NCBI GenBank assembly: GCA_945885475.1
Contig: CAMCYR010000006.1
Span: forward strand, 1-64,000
Source: Chitinophaga pinensis
Lineage (GTDB): Bacteria; Bacteroidota; Bacteroidia; 2-12-FULL-35-15
Reading direction: 5' to 3'
Length of the DNA stretch: 64,000 nucleotides
Position 1 is the first letter of the stretch. Every line of letters starts with the position of its first letter. The notes beneath the pieces are model-generated. The model ran no database searches. It saw nothing but the letters and a program-made list of their open reading frames with translations, and was not told the origin of the DNA. This document shows positions 25,471 through 33,153 of the stretch, piece after piece. Position numbers and translations under genes: made by a program.

Positions 25471-25985
25471 TCTTGTTCTTTTTTGCGTTGAAACAGGTAT
25501 TGACTGAGTACAACCAAAAGTAATGTGGCTATTGAACTTACGATCACTCTGAAAAAAGTAGAAAAGAATTCGCTGAAGCGGAAGATCTCAATATAGAATA
25601 ATACCAGGTGGTGCAATACAACTAATATTCCTGCATAAGACAAGAACCAAGGTGTTCCCAAATACTGAATGGTTGGTTGGGTCCCGAATTCATAACCGTC
25701 ACGCGGAGAGAATAATTTCAATACGCCCGGACGGAAGTATGCCATTAAAACACATGCTGCAGCATGCATCCCGGCAGTATCATAAAACATGTCTATTGTA
25801 ATTCCTAAAATAAAAGAAGTTAAAATCAATAACCATTTTGGTGTTTCAAATGGTAATACAATTATAAAAAGAACGTATACAAAGGGATTAATGAATCGAC
25901 CCAGTTCGATGTTCTTAATTATAAGTACTTGCACAAAAATTAGCACAAAAAATCGGATAATATTTCGGATGATCGTATTTGTCAT
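25467..25985 (-). CDS. mreD: Rod shape-determining protein MreD
   Basis: 172-residue integral membrane protein with about five helices (FFVLIFVQVLIIKNIEL, YVLFIIVLPF, LLILTSFILGITIDMFYD, then two more). DMFYDTAGMHAAACVLMAYF resembles the MreD core motif near D-x-x-x-x-x-G-x-H. It connects MreC and the PBP2-RodA complex in the inner membrane. It starts 2 bases after the mreC stop and overlaps mrdA by 4 bases. Assignment rests on both sequence and operon position, since MreD is poorly conserved. Confidence 0.88.
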   Translation of the reverse strand: MTNTIIRNIIRFFVLIFVQVLIIKNIELGRFINPFVYVLFIIVLPFETPKWLLILTSFILGITIDMFYDTAGMHAAACVLMAYFRPGVLKLFSPRDGYEFGTQPTIQYLGTPWFLSYAGILVVLHHLVLFYIEIFRFSEFFSTFFRVIVSSIATLLLVVLSQYLFQRKKEQE

Positions 25986-25987
25986 GT

Positions 25988-26827
25988 TTATTCTTTGTTC
26001 AATTCTTCTGTTTTCTTTTCCAGCTCTTCCTGCTCTTCTCTCAATTTATTGTCTACAATATAAACATGTGTTAATTTCTTGAAATCGGTAGACAATTTTA
26101 CTTTAACAGTGTAAAATGGTTTGGTCGATTCTCTGTAATAGCTGTCAACCGTTCCTACCATAATGTTCTCGGGAAACATTTTTGTGTATTGGCTGGTGAC
26201 AACGGTATCGCCTTTGATCAACCTGACGTGTGTCGGAATGTCGTTAAGTGTTGCGTATTCAAAACTTTCTCCGTCCCAGTTGAGCGGACCAAAAGAACCA
26301 TCTTTTTTCAATTTCGAATTGATAATTGTGTTGCTATGCAATAATGATTTAACGGTACAAAAATTTTCGGAAACATTTTCCACCAGTCCTACAACACCTG
26401 AGCTCGCTATTACTCCCATCTTATTTGTTATTCCTTGTTTAGAACCTTTGTCGAGTGTCAGGTAATTGTTTCTCCTGTTTGTTGAATTGTTAACGACTTT
26501 TCCGCTTGTATAAGTATATTTCTGACGGAAAACTGTATCGTTCACTGCATATTGTCCATTTACTAATATGGAGAAGGAGAGCATATCGTGCGAATGCAGT
26601 TCGGCATTTTCTTTTGCCAGTCTTTCGTTTTCGCTTTTCAGATAAAAATATTGCTGAATATTTTCTGATGTGCTTAATACAGTTGCGGAAATTTTATTGG
26701 AAGAGTTGACAAAACTTGCGCGTTGAAATTTGTTGTTTTGTACGATTAAATAAATGCAAAGTGCTTCAAGAAAGAGAAACAGAAAAAAGAAATAATGTCT
26801 CCAGATGAATATTACTAGGTTACGCAT
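25988..26827 (-). CDS. mreC: Rod shape-determining protein MreC
   Basis: 279 residues: short cytoplasmic start, one membrane helix (YFFFLFLFLEALCIYLIV), a coiled coil (SENERLAKENAELHS) and a beta-rich periplasmic part with NYLTLDKGSKQGITNKMGVI and SGVVGLVENVSENFCTVKSL, the usual MreC core. The C-terminus ends in a second charged coiled coil (REEQEELEKKTEELNKE). MreC activates PBP2 from the periplasm. It is separated from mreB by 78 bases with a 12-bp hairpin. Confidence 0.92.
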   Translation of the reverse strand: MRNLVIFIWRHYFFFLFLFLEALCIYLIVQNNKFQRASFVNSSNKISATVLSTSENIQQYFYLKSENERLAKENAELHSHDMLSFSILVNGQYAVNDTVFRQKYTYTSGKVVNNSTNRRNNYLTLDKGSKQGITNKMGVIASSGVVGLVENVSENFCTVKSLLHSNTIINSKLKKDGSFGPLNWDGESFEYATLNDIPTHVRLIKGDTVVTSQYTKMFPENIMVGTVDSYYRESTKPFYTVKVKLSTDFKKLTHVYIVDNKLREEQEELEKKTEELNKE

Positions 26828-26839
26828 TTTTTGAATTTA

Positions 26840-26887
26840 AATCTGAAAATCGGAACACTATGTTTTTGCAATTCAGATTTTCAGATT
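26840..26887 (-). other. Hairpin in the mreB-mreC spacer
   Basis: Perfect 12-bp inverted repeat AATCTGAAAATC / GATTTTCAGATT with a 24-base loop, no T-run. It may protect the mreB mRNA end or tune mreC expression relative to mreB. Confidence 0.5.
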
Positions 26888-26905
26888 AAATAAATATCTA
26901 TTTTA

Positions 26906-27928
26906 TTATTTCATCAAGAAAGGGAACTTGTTTACATTTTTCAATGCAATACCTGTTCCTCGGGCAACAGCGCGAAGTGGATCTTCAGCAATGTGCACAG
27001 GTAGTTTTGTCTTTAAAGAGATTCGCTTATCTAAGCCGCGCAACATAGAACCACCACCAGCTAAATAAATTCCTGTGCGGAAAATATCGGCAGAAAGTTC
27101 CGGTGGTGTCATTTCCAATGCATTTAGGATCGCTTCTTCCACTTTTGAAATAGATTTATCTAAAGCATGTGCAATTTCCACATATGAAACGTAAATTTCT
27201 TTCGGTATTCCGGTCATTAAATCTCTTCCGTGAACGGCATAATCAGGTGGAGGATTATCAATTTCTGTCATTGCAGCACCAACTTCAATTTTAACACGTT
27301 CAGCGGAACGCTCACCAATTAAAATATTGTGTTGTCTGCGCATATACTCTTCAATATTCGAAGTGAATTCATCGCCTGCTATTCGGATTGATTTATCACA
27401 TACAATTCCACCCAAAGCAATAACGGCAATTTCACTTGTACCACCACCAATATCGATGATCATATTTCCCATCGGTTCTTCCACGTCAATACCGATTCCT
27501 ATAGCAGCAGCCATTGGTTCGTGAATTAAATAAACCTCTTTTCCGCCAGCATGTTCAGCACTATCGCGGACCGCACGTTTTTCAACCTCTGTGATCCCAG
27601 AAGGAATACAGATGACCATTTTTAAGGATGGTTGAAATAATCGTCTTCCGGGATTGATCATTTTGATCATTCCACGGATCATGTGTTCCGCGGCATGGAA
27701 ATCTGCAATCACACCATCTTTTAAAGGTCGTATCGTTTTGATATTTTCGTGCGTTTTACCATGCATTTGCATGGCTTGTTTTCCGACAGCGATTACTCTG
27801 CCCGTCATTCGGTCGACAGCTACGATAGAGGGCTCATCCACAACTACTTTATCATTATAAATGATTAGCGTATTGGCTGTTCCTAAGTCAATCGCAATTT
27901 CTTGTGTTAAAAAATTAAATAAACCCAT
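26906..27928 (-). CDS. mreB: Rod shape-determining actin homologue MreB
   Basis: 340 residues, standard length. Actin-fold motifs: IAIDLGTANTLIIYN (phosphate 1), EPSIVAVDRMTGRVIAVGKQ, NMIIDIGGGTSEIAVIALGG (phosphate 2), and YLAGGGSMLRGLDKRI (adenosine motif). It forms membrane-bound filaments that guide the MreCD-PBP2-RodA machine. First gene of the cell-shape operon. Upstream is the CACC-repeat region, so its promoter must lie in the roughly 70 bases between the start codon and the repeat, or inside the repeat. No TAnnTTTG box was found there. Confidence 0.97.
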   Translation of the reverse strand: MGLFNFLTQEIAIDLGTANTLIIYNDKVVVDEPSIVAVDRMTGRVIAVGKQAMQMHGKTHENIKTIRPLKDGVIADFHAAEHMIRGMIKMINPGRRLFQPSLKMVICIPSGITEVEKRAVRDSAEHAGGKEVYLIHEPMAAAIGIGIDVEEPMGNMIIDIGGGTSEIAVIALGGIVCDKSIRIAGDEFTSNIEEYMRRQHNILIGERSAERVKIEVGAAMTEIDNPPPDYAVHGRDLMTGIPKEIYVSYVEIAHALDKSISKVEEAILNALEMTPPELSADIFRTGIYLAGGGSMLRGLDKRISLKTKLPVHIAEDPLRAVARGTGIALKNVNKFPFLMK

Positions 27929-28000
27929 AGTTTAATTAGATAATTTATCAATAGGCAATTTGCCCATTGCATTTATACTTCAAATTTTTTTCTTTTCCCT

Positions 28001-28457
28001 AACCACCAACCACCAACCACCAACCACCCAATTACCCCATCACTCCATCACCCCATCACCAATCACCAATTACCCAATCACCCCATCACCAATTACCCAT
28101 CACCCCATCACCACTCACCTCATCACCAATCACCCATCACCAATCACCAATCACCCATCACCAATCACCCATCACCAATTACCCAATCACCTCATCACTA
28201 ATCACCCATCACCAATCACCAATTACCCCATCAACAATTACCTCATCACCTAATCACCAATCACCTCATCACCCATCACCCATCACCTCATTACCCATAA
28301 CCTCATCACTAATCACCCATCACCAATTACCCCATCACCTCATCACCAATCACCTCATCACCAATCACCAATCACCTCATCACCAATCACCAATCACCAA
28401 TCACCTCATCACCAATTACCCATTACCTCATCACCAATTACCAATCACTCAATCACT
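28001..28457 (+). repeat. About 460-bp CACC-rich degenerate 7/8-mer repeat
   Basis: Nearly the whole gap between the mreB start and the purH stop is built of mixed short words: CACCAAT, CACCCAT (7 bases), CACCTCAT, CACCCCAT, TACCCAAT (8 bases). It opens with four AACCACC units. On the minus strand this is G-rich (GGTGATT, GGTGATG). Plus-strand ORF 27960-28253 is only a translation of the repeat. Unit order is irregular, so it is neither a clean microsatellite nor CRISPR. Confidence 0.9.
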
Positions 28458-28461
28458 TTTT

Positions 28462-29988
28462 CTAATGTTTAAAATGTCTTGTGCCGGTCATTACCATCGA
28501 CAAACCATTTGCATCGCAATAAGCAATAGATTCTTTATCCTTAATCGACCCACCCGGCTGAATGACAGAGGTGATTCCTGCCTTGTTCGCAATTTCCACA
28601 CAATCAGGAAAAGGGAAGAACGCATCGGATGCCATGACAGCGCCTTTCAGATCAAAGCCAAAATGGTTGGCTTTTACAATTGCCTGTTGTAATGCATCAA
28701 CTCTTGATGTTTGTCCGACACCACTTGCAAGCAGCGCTTTGTTTTTTACAAGGACAATCGTATTTGATTTTGTATGTTTTACAATTTTATTTGCAAATTC
28801 CAGATCACTCAATTCATCAGCGCTTGGCGACAATGTCGTGATGGTTTGCATATCACTTATAGTTTCCGTTTTTAAATCCTTGTCTTGCTCTATCACGCCA
28901 TTCAACAATGTCCGGAAAGATTTAGAAGCCAGTTTCACAGGATTCTGTTTAAGGATGATCCTGTTTGGTTTTGATTTTAATAAGTCTAGTGCTTTTTCAT
29001 TGTATGCGGGAGCGATAATAACTTCGCAGAATAATTTATGTATTTCTTCCGCTGTTGCAAGATCGATTTCTTTATTGGTGATCAATACACCACCAAACGC
29101 ACTTGTTGGATCGCCCGCTAATGCTGCTCTGTATGCATCCACCAAATTTGGACGGGATGCTATACCACAGGCATTGTTGTGTTTTAATATGGAGAAAGTA
29201 GTCTCTGTAAATTCAGCGATCAAACTCACAGCTGCATCTACATCTAATAAGTTGTTATACGATAATTCTTTTCCATTTAATTTCGAAAACATTTCATCCA
29301 ACTTGCCATAGAATACACCCTTTTGGTGAGGGTTTTCGCCATAACGCAATACTTGTGCATTTTGAATACTTTGTTTGAATGCGATGGTCTCACCGCCATT
29401 GAAATAGTTGAAGATTGCTGTATCGTAATGTGAGGAAATGTTGAAAGCGCAGGCTGCAAGGTGTTTTCTATCTGCCAACGTTGATGATCCTTTCTGAGAA
29501 ACTAAAATTGTATCATGCAAATACGTGTAATCATTTTTTGAAGAAACAATCACTACATCTTTGAAATTTTTTGCTGCTGCGCGGATCAACGAAATTCCGC
29601 CAATATCAATTTTTTCAATGATGTCTTGTTCTGGCGCATCTGATTTTACAGTCTCTTCAAAAGGATAAAGGTCAACAAGCACTAAATCAATTTCTGGGAT
29701 TTCATATTCTTCCAACTGGTCGATGTCGCTCTGTAACTCTCTTCTGCTAAGGATTCCGCCAAAAACTTTAGGATGCAATGTTTTTACGCGGCCACCCAAA
29801 ATAGATGGATATGAAGTAAGTGTTTCAACCGGTGTAACAGCAAAACCGAGCTTTTCGATAAATTCCTGTGTTCCACCGGTGCTGAATATTTTTACTCCCA
29901 ATGCATTCAATTGATGTATTACAGGTTCTAAATTATCTTTGTAATACACTGAAATAAGTGCATTTTTTATCTTTTTTGTTCCGCTCAT
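28462..29988 (-). CDS. purH: Bifunctional AICAR transformylase / IMP cyclohydrolase
   Basis: Last two steps of de novo IMP synthesis. 508 residues. N-terminal MGS-like cyclohydrolase domain (ALISVYYKDNLEPVIHQLNA, FSTGGTQEF, GGRVKTLHPKVFGGIL), then the AICARFT domain (LRYGENPHQKG, LKHNNACGIA with the catalytic Lys-His, SAFGGVLITN, GQTSRVDAL, SDAFFPFPD), ending in TGTRHFKH. All catalytic elements are present. It is transcribed toward the CACC repeat. A TACTTTTG box (minus) lies 22 bases before the ATG. Confidence 0.96.
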   Translation of the reverse strand: MSGTKKIKNALISVYYKDNLEPVIHQLNALGVKIFSTGGTQEFIEKLGFAVTPVETLTSYPSILGGRVKTLHPKVFGGILSRRELQSDIDQLEEYEIPEIDLVLVDLYPFEETVKSDAPEQDIIEKIDIGGISLIRAAAKNFKDVVIVSSKNDYTYLHDTILVSQKGSSTLADRKHLAACAFNISSHYDTAIFNYFNGGETIAFKQSIQNAQVLRYGENPHQKGVFYGKLDEMFSKLNGKELSYNNLLDVDAAVSLIAEFTETTFSILKHNNACGIASRPNLVDAYRAALAGDPTSAFGGVLITNKEIDLATAEEIHKLFCEVIIAPAYNEKALDLLKSKPNRIILKQNPVKLASKSFRTLLNGVIEQDKDLKTETISDMQTITTLSPSADELSDLEFANKIVKHTKSNTIVLVKNKALLASGVGQTSRVDALQQAIVKANHFGFDLKGAVMASDAFFPFPDCVEIANKAGITSVIQPGGSIKDKESIAYCDANGLSMVMTGTRHFKH

Positions 29989-30010
29989 ACCTCTTGTTAA
30001 ATTTCTCTTA

Positions 30011-30018
30011 CAAAAGTA
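30011..30018 (-). promoter_or_regulatory. -7 box TACTTTTG of purH
   Basis: Reads TACTTTTG on the minus strand, 22 bases before the purH ATG. It faces away from the permease gene, so the gap 29989-30174 holds two divergent promoters. Confidence 0.5.
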
Positions 30019-30143
30019 TTAAATTTTATGCGTTCTAAGGACTTAAACTTACATTGTTGATAAATGTTGTTTTTGTTAATAACGCGAATTTCCACGCTTT
30101 TTTTAGCTTCAAAATTTTACTAAAATTCAGGTAAATTTTTTGG

Positions 30144-30151
30144 TACATTTG
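30144..30151 (+). promoter_or_regulatory. -7 box TACATTTG of the ABC permease gene
   Basis: TACATTTG fits TAnnTTTG and lies 23 bases before the ATG at 30175. The track's GTG start at 30154 would lie only 2 bases after the box, which favours the ATG. Confidence 0.5.
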
Positions 30152-30174
30152 TAGTGTTAAAATCAATTTTTCAG

Positions 30175-31419
30175 ATGATCGTTTTTGGTTTATTACGGGA
30201 GAGTATTTCATTTGCAATTAATTCACTTGTGGGAAACAAATTGCGGACATTTCTTTCGCTTTTAGGTATTACCATTGGTATTTTTGCCATCATCATTGTT
30301 TTTACCGTTGTTGATTCTTTAGAGCAAAACCTTCGAAAGAGTGTGCAAAGTCTGGGTGATGACGTAGTTTTTGTTCAGAAATGGCCCTGGACGTTCGGAC
30401 CGAATTATCCTTGGTGGAAATATATGAACCGTCCTGTTCCTGACTACCCAGAATTGAATCAGATCCTTGAAAAGTGTGATGGTGCCCAATCTGCAGCTTT
30501 TCTGGCAAGCGCCCGCATAACTGTAAAATACAAAAGTAGCAGCATCGAAAATGTTAACATTAACTGCGCTTCTCATCAGTACGATCTCGTTAAGAATTTT
30601 GAAATCGCTGACGGTCGTTATTTCACTGAAATTGAATCAGCTTCCGGCAGACCTGTTGCTGTTATTGGTGATGTACTTGCAAAAGCACTGTTCCCCAACC
30701 AGAATCCAATCGGTGAATCGGTGAAAGTAAATGGTGCAAAGGTCACCGTGATCGGTGTTTTTAAAAAAGAAGGTGAAAGCATTTTAGGTGGAAGCGTAGA
30801 TACAGAGGTGCTCGTGCCAATCAATTATGCACGAAGTCTGGTTGACATCAGGAGTGAAGACCTGGATCCTCAGATTTTGGTCCGCGCCAAGCCTGGTATC
30901 ACTAACGATGATCTGATAGATGAACTTACCGGTTTAATGCGTTCGATCCGAAAGCTACATCCTCGTTCGGATGATAATTTTGCTCTCAATCAAACCAGCT
31001 TGATCTCTACCCAATTTGACAGTTTGTTTGGCGTAGTTGGTATAGTCGGTTGGGTGATCGGCGGTTTCTCCATTTTAGTTGGTGGATTCGGTATTGCCAA
31101 CATCATGTTTGTTTCGGTGAAAGAACGGACCAACATTATCGGAATTCAGAAATCATTGGGGGCAAAAAATTATTTTATCCTTTCACAATTTTTATTTGAG
31201 GCTGTTTTTCTGTCCCTTATCGGTGGTGTCATCGGATTACTGATCGTTTTCCTGCTTACATTGGCGATTGGTGATTCTATTGGTATGGACGTTTCATTGA
31301 GTCGTTCCAACATTATTTTAGGCTTTACGATCTCGATCCTTATTGGTGTGGTTTCCGGTTTTGTACCTGCTTATGGCGCATCGCAACTGGATCCTGTGGA
31401 GGCGATCCGGAGTAATTAG
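30175..31419 (+). CDS. MacB-type ABC transporter permease
   Basis: About 414 residues with the MacB/FtsX layout. One N-terminal helix (LRTFLSLLGITIGIFAIIIV), a large periplasmic MacB_PCD domain (about 50-275; GRYFTEIESASGRPVAVIGD, NPIGESVKVNGAKVTVIGVF), then three C-terminal helices (FSILVGGFGIANIMFVSV with KERTNIIGIQKSLGA after it, and VSGFVPAYGASQLDPVEAIR). Such permeases act mechanically on periplasmic substrates with a separate ATPase; no ATPase gene is adjacent. The start is the ATG at 30175. Confidence 0.88.
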   Translation: MIVFGLLRESISFAINSLVGNKLRTFLSLLGITIGIFAIIIVFTVVDSLEQNLRKSVQSLGDDVVFVQKWPWTFGPNYPWWKYMNRPVPDYPELNQILEKCDGAQSAAFLASARITVKYKSSSIENVNINCASHQYDLVKNFEIADGRYFTEIESASGRPVAVIGDVLAKALFPNQNPIGESVKVNGAKVTVIGVFKKEGESILGGSVDTEVLVPINYARSLVDIRSEDLDPQILVRAKPGITNDDLIDELTGLMRSIRKLHPRSDDNFALNQTSLISTQFDSLFGVVGIVGWVIGGFSILVGGFGIANIMFVSVKERTNIIGIQKSLGAKNYFILSQFLFEAVFLSLIGGVIGLLIVFLLTLAIGDSIGMDVSLSRSNIILGFTISILIGVVSGFVPAYGASQLDPVEAIRSN

Positions 31420-31550
31420 CAGGGTGTGGATTTGTTTAGACCTTAATCCACGCAAGGAAAGTGATTTTTATTTAAAGAAGCAAAAACATACAAAAGATTC
31501 AGCTTGTCCCGAGGCTATTTAATACGGGCTGGCAAATACTAGTTTAAATT

Positions 31551-31892
31551 ATGCAATCAGCCTTAAAACGTCCGCGTCTTATCAGTATCATCTGTATTCT
31601 GGGCTTTATCTGGATCGTGTTTAGTTTTCCATCCGTTTTTTCACCATCTATCAAAAAGATGGGCGATTGGTATCCTGCTTTATTCGGGTTGATTGTGGCA
31701 AGCAGTTTTATTTCATACATCGGTGTATGGCATATGAAACGATGGGGCGTTCAACTCTTTATTATTACCTTTTTTATGAAGGAAACTTTATTGATTCTGT
31801 TAGAGGATCTCAGCTATGTAGGGATTGCTTTTTCATTGTTTTTTCTTATTTCTATGTTGTTTTTTTACAGGCGGATGGATCTTAATTTATAG
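31551..31892 (+). CDS. Small membrane protein, 113 aa, about four helices
   Basis: Four hydrophobic segments (LISIICILGFIWIVFSFP, YPALFGLIVASSFISYIGVW, LFIITFFMKETLLILL, VGIAFSLFFLISMLFFY). No family motif was recognised. It is a single gene between the permease and the desaturase. The preceding gap (31420-31550) holds no visible terminator or RNA gene. Confidence 0.6.
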   Translation: MQSALKRPRLISIICILGFIWIVFSFPSVFSPSIKKMGDWYPALFGLIVASSFISYIGVWHMKRWGVQLFIITFFMKETLLILLEDLSYVGIAFSLFFLISMLFFYRRMDLNL

Positions 31893-31941
31893 CCGAATAT
31901 CGCATTCGTCGAAAAATTTAATATTTACTATTATTTTTAAT

Positions 31942-31949
31942 TAATTTTG
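31942..31949 (+). promoter_or_regulatory. -7 box TAATTTTG of the desaturase gene
   Basis: TAATTTTG fits the consensus and lies 17 bases before the desaturase ATG, giving a leader of roughly 10 bases. Confidence 0.5.
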
Positions 31950-31966
31950 TAACAAATTTATAAACG

Positions 31967-33085
31967 ATGAAACAAAAGATTAAATTTATAAACAAGGATA
32001 AAACTCAATTTTATAATATCCTGAAGGCTCGAGTAGACAATTACTTTATAGAAAATAAGATCTCCCAGAATGCAAATCCAAACATGGTTTTTAAAACTAT
32101 CGTTATGCTTTCTCTTTATTTTGTTCCGTATGCGCTTATAATGACAAATACTTTCAGTACTCCTCTGCTTTGGTTGTGTTATGCAGTAATGGGTTTAGGT
32201 CTTGCTGGAATTGGAATGAGTGTGATGCACGATGCCAATCATGATGCCTATTCCTCCAATCCATTTATCAATAAATTGGTTGCTCAGTCGCTTACCATTG
32301 TTGGTGGCGACAATAGAAACTGGAGAACGCAGCACAATATTCTTCACCACACATATACCAACATTCATGAGCATGATAGAGATATCGACAATAAGGTGAT
32401 CATGCGTTTTTCTCCTGCCGGAGATTACAAAAAAGTTCAGCGTTTTCAGATCTTTTATGTGTTTGTGTTTTATTCTATCATGTCCTTGTACTGGACAACT
32501 GCAAAGGATTTTGTTCAATATGTGCAGTTCATCAAAGCAGGTCAGCACCGTGATAGCGCTACCCGCAAATTTTTGACCTTGATGGGTTTGATCATCTGGA
32601 AAGCTATTTACTTTACGTATATGTTTGTCCTGCCGATGATCTTTCTTCATTACTCATTCGGACAATTAATAATCGGATTTTTGATCATGCATACGCTTGC
32701 AGGTTTGATCTTGAGTATTGTATTTCAATTGGCACATGTGGTTGAAGACGCTAAATTCCCTATTCCAGATGAAAAAGGAAATATCGAGAGTGAATGGGCA
32801 ATTCACCAATTGGAAACCACTGCTGATTTTTCAAGAGGAAGCTGGTTGATCACGTATTTTGTTGGTGGATTGAATTATCAGACAGAGCATCATTTGTTCC
32901 CGCGTATTTGTCACGTTCACTATCCTGCTATTGCTCCAATTGTTGAAGCGACGGCAAAGGAATTTGGCGTTCCATACATCTACAATGAAACCTTTATGAA
33001 GGCGCTTAAATCGCATATGAGCATCATCTCCAAATTAGGAAAGAATGATATAACGTTCAATGCAATTGCTAATAGTATGGGATAA
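31967..33085 (+). CDS. Membrane fatty-acid desaturase (acyl-lipid / acyl-CoA)
   Basis: 372 residues. The three histidine boxes of di-iron desaturases are intact: HDANHDAYS (about 88), HNILHHTYTN (about 125) and QTEHHLFPRICHVHYP (about 306). Membrane helices surround them (FVPYALIMTNTF, LWLCYAVMGLGLAGIGMSVM, two more at about 160 and 220). The third box with Q-x-x-H-H is that of front-end/linoleoyl-CoA type enzymes. It introduces double bonds into membrane lipids, probably for fluidity; exact regiochemistry cannot be read. A terminator follows 22 bases after the stop. Confidence 0.9.
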   Translation: MKQKIKFINKDKTQFYNILKARVDNYFIENKISQNANPNMVFKTIVMLSLYFVPYALIMTNTFSTPLLWLCYAVMGLGLAGIGMSVMHDANHDAYSSNPFINKLVAQSLTIVGGDNRNWRTQHNILHHTYTNIHEHDRDIDNKVIMRFSPAGDYKKVQRFQIFYVFVFYSIMSLYWTTAKDFVQYVQFIKAGQHRDSATRKFLTLMGLIIWKAIYFTYMFVLPMIFLHYSFGQLIIGFLIMHTLAGLILSIVFQLAHVVEDAKFPIPDEKGNIESEWAIHQLETTADFSRGSWLITYFVGGLNYQTEHHLFPRICHVHYPAIAPIVEATAKEFGVPYIYNETFMKALKSHMSIISKLGKNDITFNAIANSMG

Positions 33086-33107
33086 TCCAACTTTAAAAAG
33101 TAAAAAC

Positions 33108-33140
33108 AAAAAAGACCGGACAAGTGTTCGGTCTTTTTTT
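33108..33140. terminator. Bidirectional terminator between desaturase and mfd
   Basis: A-run, stem GACCGGAC / GTTCGGTC (one G-T pair) with AAGT loop, then eight T. It serves the convergent desaturase (+) and mfd (-) genes. Confidence 0.88.
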
Positions 33141-33153
33141 TCGTCTTTTCAGA

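Noticed and set aside
28001-28457. CRISPR or coding low-complexity region (97-aa ORF 27960-28253)
   Set aside because: Words are 7-8 bases without spacers; the translated ORF is only Pro/Ile/Thr/His repeat with no start signal.
28562-29311. 249-aa plus-strand ORF
   Set aside because: Shadow of purH, whose catalytic motifs are clear on the other strand.
31420-31550. Possible small RNA between permease and membrane protein gene
   Set aside because: No stable hairpin followed by a T-run and no promoter box was seen.
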